From contig JAHFBG010000002.1 in NCBI GenBank assembly GCA_023250155.1, positions 1 through 64,000 of the forward strand: DNA of 64,000 nucleotides, given 5' to 3'. The notes beneath the pieces are model-generated. The model saw only the letters and a program-made list of their open reading frames with translations, was not told the origin of the DNA and did not search any database. Positions 61,150 through 64,000 of this stretch are shown one piece after another (position 1 is the first letter of the stretch; the number at the start of each line of letters is the position of its first letter). The DNA comes from Candidatus Melainabacteria bacterium (GTDB lineage Bacteria > Cyanobacteriota > Vampirovibrionia > 2-02-FULL-35-15). The position numbers were made by a program, and so were the translations under genes.

Positions 61150-64000
61150 GTGAAAAGAATAAATTTGATATTAATGGCCCTAGCCATTATATTGACATCG
61201 TGTATATGTTTTTCATTTGCCTTAAATGGAAATGTATCGTTTGTTGCTAAGGCTGCAACGCCAGAATCTACATTAAAACTTAAATCTCGTGATGGAAGTA
61301 ATACCGTCTATGGCAGTATTTTGAATGCAAAAGAAAATGAAGTTAGAGCAACAGTACCTAAAAAACTTCTTGCTGCAATAAAGAAAACAGGTATAGAAAA
61401 ACTCTCTATTACAATTACAAAATTAGCACAGGCAGGTGAAGCAAGCACAGTCTATAATCTGCAGGCTTCAGAAAGTGTAGATTTAATAGGTAAAATTTTA
61501 GTCATTAATCTGCTTTCAGGACTTACCGATGTATCGGGGGCTACTTATACAGCAGGAGCTTTACAAGAGGGTTCTTATGAGTTAGCAATTACAGCAGGAA
61601 CTGCTACAGTAAAGGGAGTATTTGACTATAAACCACCTGCAGTAGTGGTAGGAAATGTTACCCCAGGTGGTGGTGAGTGCCAAGGTGGTACTAACCAACT
61701 TACAAGTTTAGAAGGAAGTTCTTTAAGTAGAACAGTAGCATTATCTAACTGTTCATACTTTAATGAAGTACAAGCAAATAGAGTTGAAAGAAAAGCCGTA
61801 TCAGGAGAAGGTGATAAGCCATCTAAAGGAGGCAAAAAAGGAGGAAAGAAAGGTAAAGGTGGCAAGTCAAAACGATTAGCTTACCAAACAGATGATACAT
61901 CAGCAGATGGAACAGATGAAACTCAACAGGATAGTAATCCTATTGTCATTTCTGAAGCTGTAGTAACCACAGATGAAGGTGTAGAAGAACTGAAAACAGC
62001 AGTTGAGTTTAATCCAGATGATAATGGTGATATTCAGTACGATATTACTCAAGAGACTACTGATGATGTTGATCAAGCAATTGATTTAATTGAAGGTAGT
62101 GATGGAGAACTTTCTGATGAAGAATTGGCATTGTTAGAAGATACATTGTCAGACTCTGCAGTAGAAAATAGAACGATAGTATGTGATGAGAGTGATCCTG
62201 ACTGCCAAACAATAATAGATGAACAACAAGGTATAGCAGACGGTACAAGTACAAGCTCTACATCAGGAGCACCCGCTACTGCAATTGCTCCTTGTAATGA
62301 ACAATTAATTGGTGAGTTAATAAATGGAGCCCCTAAAAAACCAAGTAGGCAAGAATTGTTAGATCTTGGGAAAAGAATTATAAACTTACTTAATGATGCT
62401 ACGGCTAATTTAAGGGGTTGTTTTCCTAAGTTTGTATTAGATAAAATAGCACCATTTGTCAAAGATAAAGGAGATAATGGTTTTGTAGAATTTGCAATTG
62501 GCTTTTTACAAAATGCAGGAGGAAAAGACCAAGGACCAGATCCAAAAGAAATTTGTAGAAAGACAGGAGAAGGTCTTAAGTTCATTAAAGAATGTAGAGA
62601 TAAAGGATGTCCACCACCTCCGTGTTTTCCTAAAGAGTTTAAAGATCTTTTGAAAAATTCATGTCCAGAAGTTTTAGCATTAGTACCTGAAAACAAATGT
62701 GGAGAAGGTATAATGGCTTGTGGATTACAAGGACCAGGAGGTCCAGGAGGACCAGGAGGTCCAGGAGGACCAGGAGGTCCAGGAGGACCAGGAGGTCCAG
62801 GGTTTCCGCCAACAGCAGGACCATTCCCACCAACAGCAGGACCATTCCCACCAACAGCAGGACCATTCCCACCAACAGCAGGACCATTTCCACCGACTGC
62901 ACCACCTCCAACTGGATTCCCACCGCCAACGGCAGGGCCATTTCCACCGACTGCACCTCCAACAGGTGTCGGATCTACATCAAGTACATCTACTACTACA
63001 GGAGGTTCGCCTGTACTTATGACACAAGCAGTGCCTAGTGGTCCACCTCCAAATGAAGAAGGATGTATTTCTTTTAAACCACCAAAACGTCCTTGTATTG
63101 ACTTTTGTGCTAACGATAGTGAATGTCCAGGAGCTCCACCACCAACAGGATTTGGACCACCAACATCATCGCCGCCAACAGCACCATCACCAGGTCTTAA
63201 CTGCAAGTTCCCAAAATTTATTTGCAAAGAGCTTATAGATTTTGATGGAAATAAAATTACAGTTAAAGATCCTTCTGGAAAGGATGTAGTAAGGAAAGCT
63301 TGTGTACCTGAAACACCACCAGTAATTGTTGATCCATTTACAAACAGTTGTAGAGAGGATGATATGGCTGATATTGAACATTTTTGTTCACCAGCTCCAC
63401 AATTTAGCTGTGGAATTAATCCTGATGGATCACTTCAAGGAAACTATGTAAGACAATGTTGTAGCTTTAGATTTGGACCACCAGGCTTTGGAGGACCAGG
63501 AGGACCTGGCGGACCATTTGGACCAGGACCCGGTGGCCCAGGATCATTTGGACCTAGTGGACCAATAGCTAGATTAGCATTTCAAACAGCACCACCACCA
63601 ACTGCTGGAGGACCACCACCGACAGGCGGATTCCCACCACCAACTGCTGGAGGACCACCACCGACAGGCGGATTCCCACCACCAACTGCTGGAGGACCAC
63701 CACCGACAGGCGGATTCCCACCACCAACTGCTGGAGGACCACCACCAACTGCTGGAGGACCACCACCAACCGCTGGAGGACCACCACCAACTGCTGGAGG
63801 ACCACCACCAACTGCTGGACCACCACCAACAGGCGGATTCCAACCACCCCCAACTGGAGGATTTGGAGGATTCCAACCACCGCCACCAGGTAGTAGACCA
63901 ATAGGAGAATGTATTATCAGACTTCTTTGTCAAACTCCAGATGACATCTTTAATCAAGGGCCATTTGGTAAGGTGAAATCTGATAGCTTACAAAAGATCA
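61150..64000 (+). CDS. Giant secreted lipoprotein with collagen-like and Pro-rich repeats, 3' end outside window
   Basis: The frame runs 950 codons from GTG 61150 (ribosome site TAGGAGAAAAAA) to the window end with no stop. The N terminus is a lipoprotein or signal peptide (LILMALAIILTSC, lipobox LTSC at about 13-16). A domain of about 150 residues follows, then a Lys/Gly patch (GGKKGGKKGKGGK), an acidic part, a Cys-rich section, a collagen-like GPGG run (62731-62802), PFPPTAG units (to about 62952), further Cys-rich parts and PPPTAGG/PPPTGGF repeats (63595-63840). The build suggests an extended surface fibre or adhesin. The long minus-strand frames here are artefacts of repeat composition. 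Confidence 0.85.
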   Translation, partial: MKRINLILMALAIILTSCICFSFALNGNVSFVAKAATPESTLKLKSRDGSNTVYGSILNAKENEVRATVPKKLLAAIKKTGIEKLSITITKLAQAGEASTVYNLQASESVDLIGKILVINLLSGLTDVSGATYTAGALQEGSYELAITAGTATVKGVFDYKPPAVVVGNVTPGGGECQGGTNQLTSLEGSSLSRTVALSNCSYFNEVQANRVERKAVSGEGDKPSKGGKKGGKKGKGGKSKRLAYQTDDTSADGTDETQQDSNPIVISEAVVTTDEGVEELKTAVEFNPDDNGDIQYDITQETTDDVDQAIDLIEGSDGELSDEELALLEDTLSDSAVENRTIVCDESDPDCQTIIDEQQGIADGTSTSSTSGAPATAIAPCNEQLIGELINGAPKKPSRQELLDLGKRIINLLNDATANLRGCFPKFVLDKIAPFVKDKGDNGFVEFAIGFLQNAGGKDQGPDPKEICRKTGEGLKFIKECRDKGCPPPPCFPKEFKDLLKNSCPEVLALVPENKCGEGIMACGLQGPGGPGGPGGPGGPGGPGGPGGPGFPPTAGPFPPTAGPFPPTAGPFPPTAGPFPPTAPPPTGFPPPTAGPFPPTAPPTGVGSTSSTSTTTGGSPVLMTQAVPSGPPPNEEGCISFKPPKRPCIDFCANDSECPGAPPPTGFGPPTSSPPTAPSPGLNCKFPKFICKELIDFDGNKITVKDPSGKDVVRKACVPETPPVIVDPFTNSCREDDMADIEHFCSPAPQFSCGINPDGSLQGNYVRQCCSFRFGPPGFGGPGGPGGPFGPGPGGPGSFGPSGPIARLAFQTAPPPTAGGPPPTGGFPPPTAGGPPPTGGFPPPTAGGPPPTGGFPPPTAGGPPPTAGGPPPTAGGPPPTAGGPPPTAGPPPTGGFQPPPTGGFGGFQPPPPGSRPIGECIIRLLCQTPDDIFNQGPFGKVKSDSLQKI
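62731..62802 (+). repeat. Collagen-like GPG repeat coding region
   Basis: A tandem repeat of GGACCAGGAGGTCCA-type units codes for eight Gly-Pro-Gly triplets in a row. The 21-base units for PTAGPFP follow directly (62809-62890). Confidence 0.85.
63595..63840 (+). repeat. Pro/Thr/Gly tandem repeat coding region
   Basis: Units for PPPTAGG and PPPTGGF alternate about nine times with near-identical codons, a pattern that arises by slippage or unequal crossing-over. Strain-to-strain length variation is likely. Confidence 0.85.

Noticed and set aside
61025..61153. 42-codon frame overlapping the start of the large lipoprotein gene
   Set aside because: No ribosome site before its ATG; the AAGGAGGT inside it is followed by no start codon. 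Not enough support for a leader peptide.
62073..63227. Long minus-strand frame of 384 codons, and other frames opposite the repeat lipoprotein
   Set aside because: The plus-strand frame from 61150 is open for 950 codons with signal peptide and ribosome site; the reverse frames are open only because of the GGA/CCA repeat composition.
63595..63840. CRISPR-like regular repeats
   Set aside because: Repeats are in a coding frame, lack unique spacers of constant length, and encode PPPTAGG units.
1..64000. tRNA and rRNA genes
   Set aside because: I looked for T-loop (GGTTCGAATCC-like) and rRNA signatures in the gaps and saw none; a covariance-model scan would be decisive.

Overview
The window is an AT-rich bacterial chromosome segment with dense genes on both strands. 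No rRNA or tRNA gene was seen, and no photosynthesis gene. It combines a Gram-negative style flagellar cluster, a short SigA-type primary sigma factor, a CBS-less GuaB3-type IMPDH homologue, a split transketolase, fatty-acid oxidation dehydrogenases and short palindromes that look like those of cyanobacterial genomes. My best inference is a non-photosynthetic relative of Cyanobacteria (Vampirovibrionia/'Melainabacteria', perhaps a Caenarcaniphilales-like lineage). This rests on recognition, not on a database search.

Layout. 1-2.05 kb: two dockerin-repeat proteins, the first cut by the window edge. 2.07-9 kb: housekeeping genes (alkyltransferase-like protein, pyrE, thrS, rlpA, sigA, guaB3) and two small unknowns. 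9.2-17.2 kb: flagellar rod, MS-ring and export genes (flgF/G, flgB, flgC, a muramidase, fliE, fliF, a very short FliG-N-like protein, fliH), with two similar promoter-like elements. 17.2-22 kb, minus strand: purL, a SirB1-type protein, two small lipoproteins and an M23 peptidase. 22.1-28.9 kb: a MerR/coiled-coil protein, a macro-domain plus trypsin-like protease pair, an AAA ATPase, recA and a secreted unknown. 28.9-30.1 kb: a MITE-like element with 8-bp target duplication and two small Cys-rich secreted proteins. 30.1-40 kb: acyl-CoA dehydrogenase, a lethal-factor-like zinc peptidase, a HAD-PEP carboxylase fusion, an MNT/HEPN toxin-antitoxin pair and a DUF4143-type ATPase. 40-46.5 kb: an arginase-fold protein lacking its metal ligands, recG with a repeat insertion, a two-component system and pheA. 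46.5-53.7 kb: tiny membrane and unknown proteins, a SIMPL protein, two paralogous alpha/beta hydrolases separated by two MITE-like elements, a PPP-type phosphatase and a second acyl-CoA dehydrogenase. 53.8-60.6 kb: a secreted clan-CD-like cysteine peptidase, split transketolase, trpS, a nitrilase-family enzyme and RNase P RNA. 61.15 kb to the end: a very large secreted lipoprotein with collagen-like and Pro-rich repeats, open at the window edge.

Three themes run across the window. First, many genes without a Shine-Dalgarno site have a TATAAT-like box 5-8 bases before the start codon, which suggests leaderless transcripts. Second, several families of short palindromes and 7-bp tandem repeats sit just after stop codons or inside reading frames, where they add residues. 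Third, there is a rich set of secreted or calcium-binding proteins (dockerins, collagen-like, clan-CD peptidase, lethal-factor-like peptidase) that would fit a surface or host-associated lifestyle.
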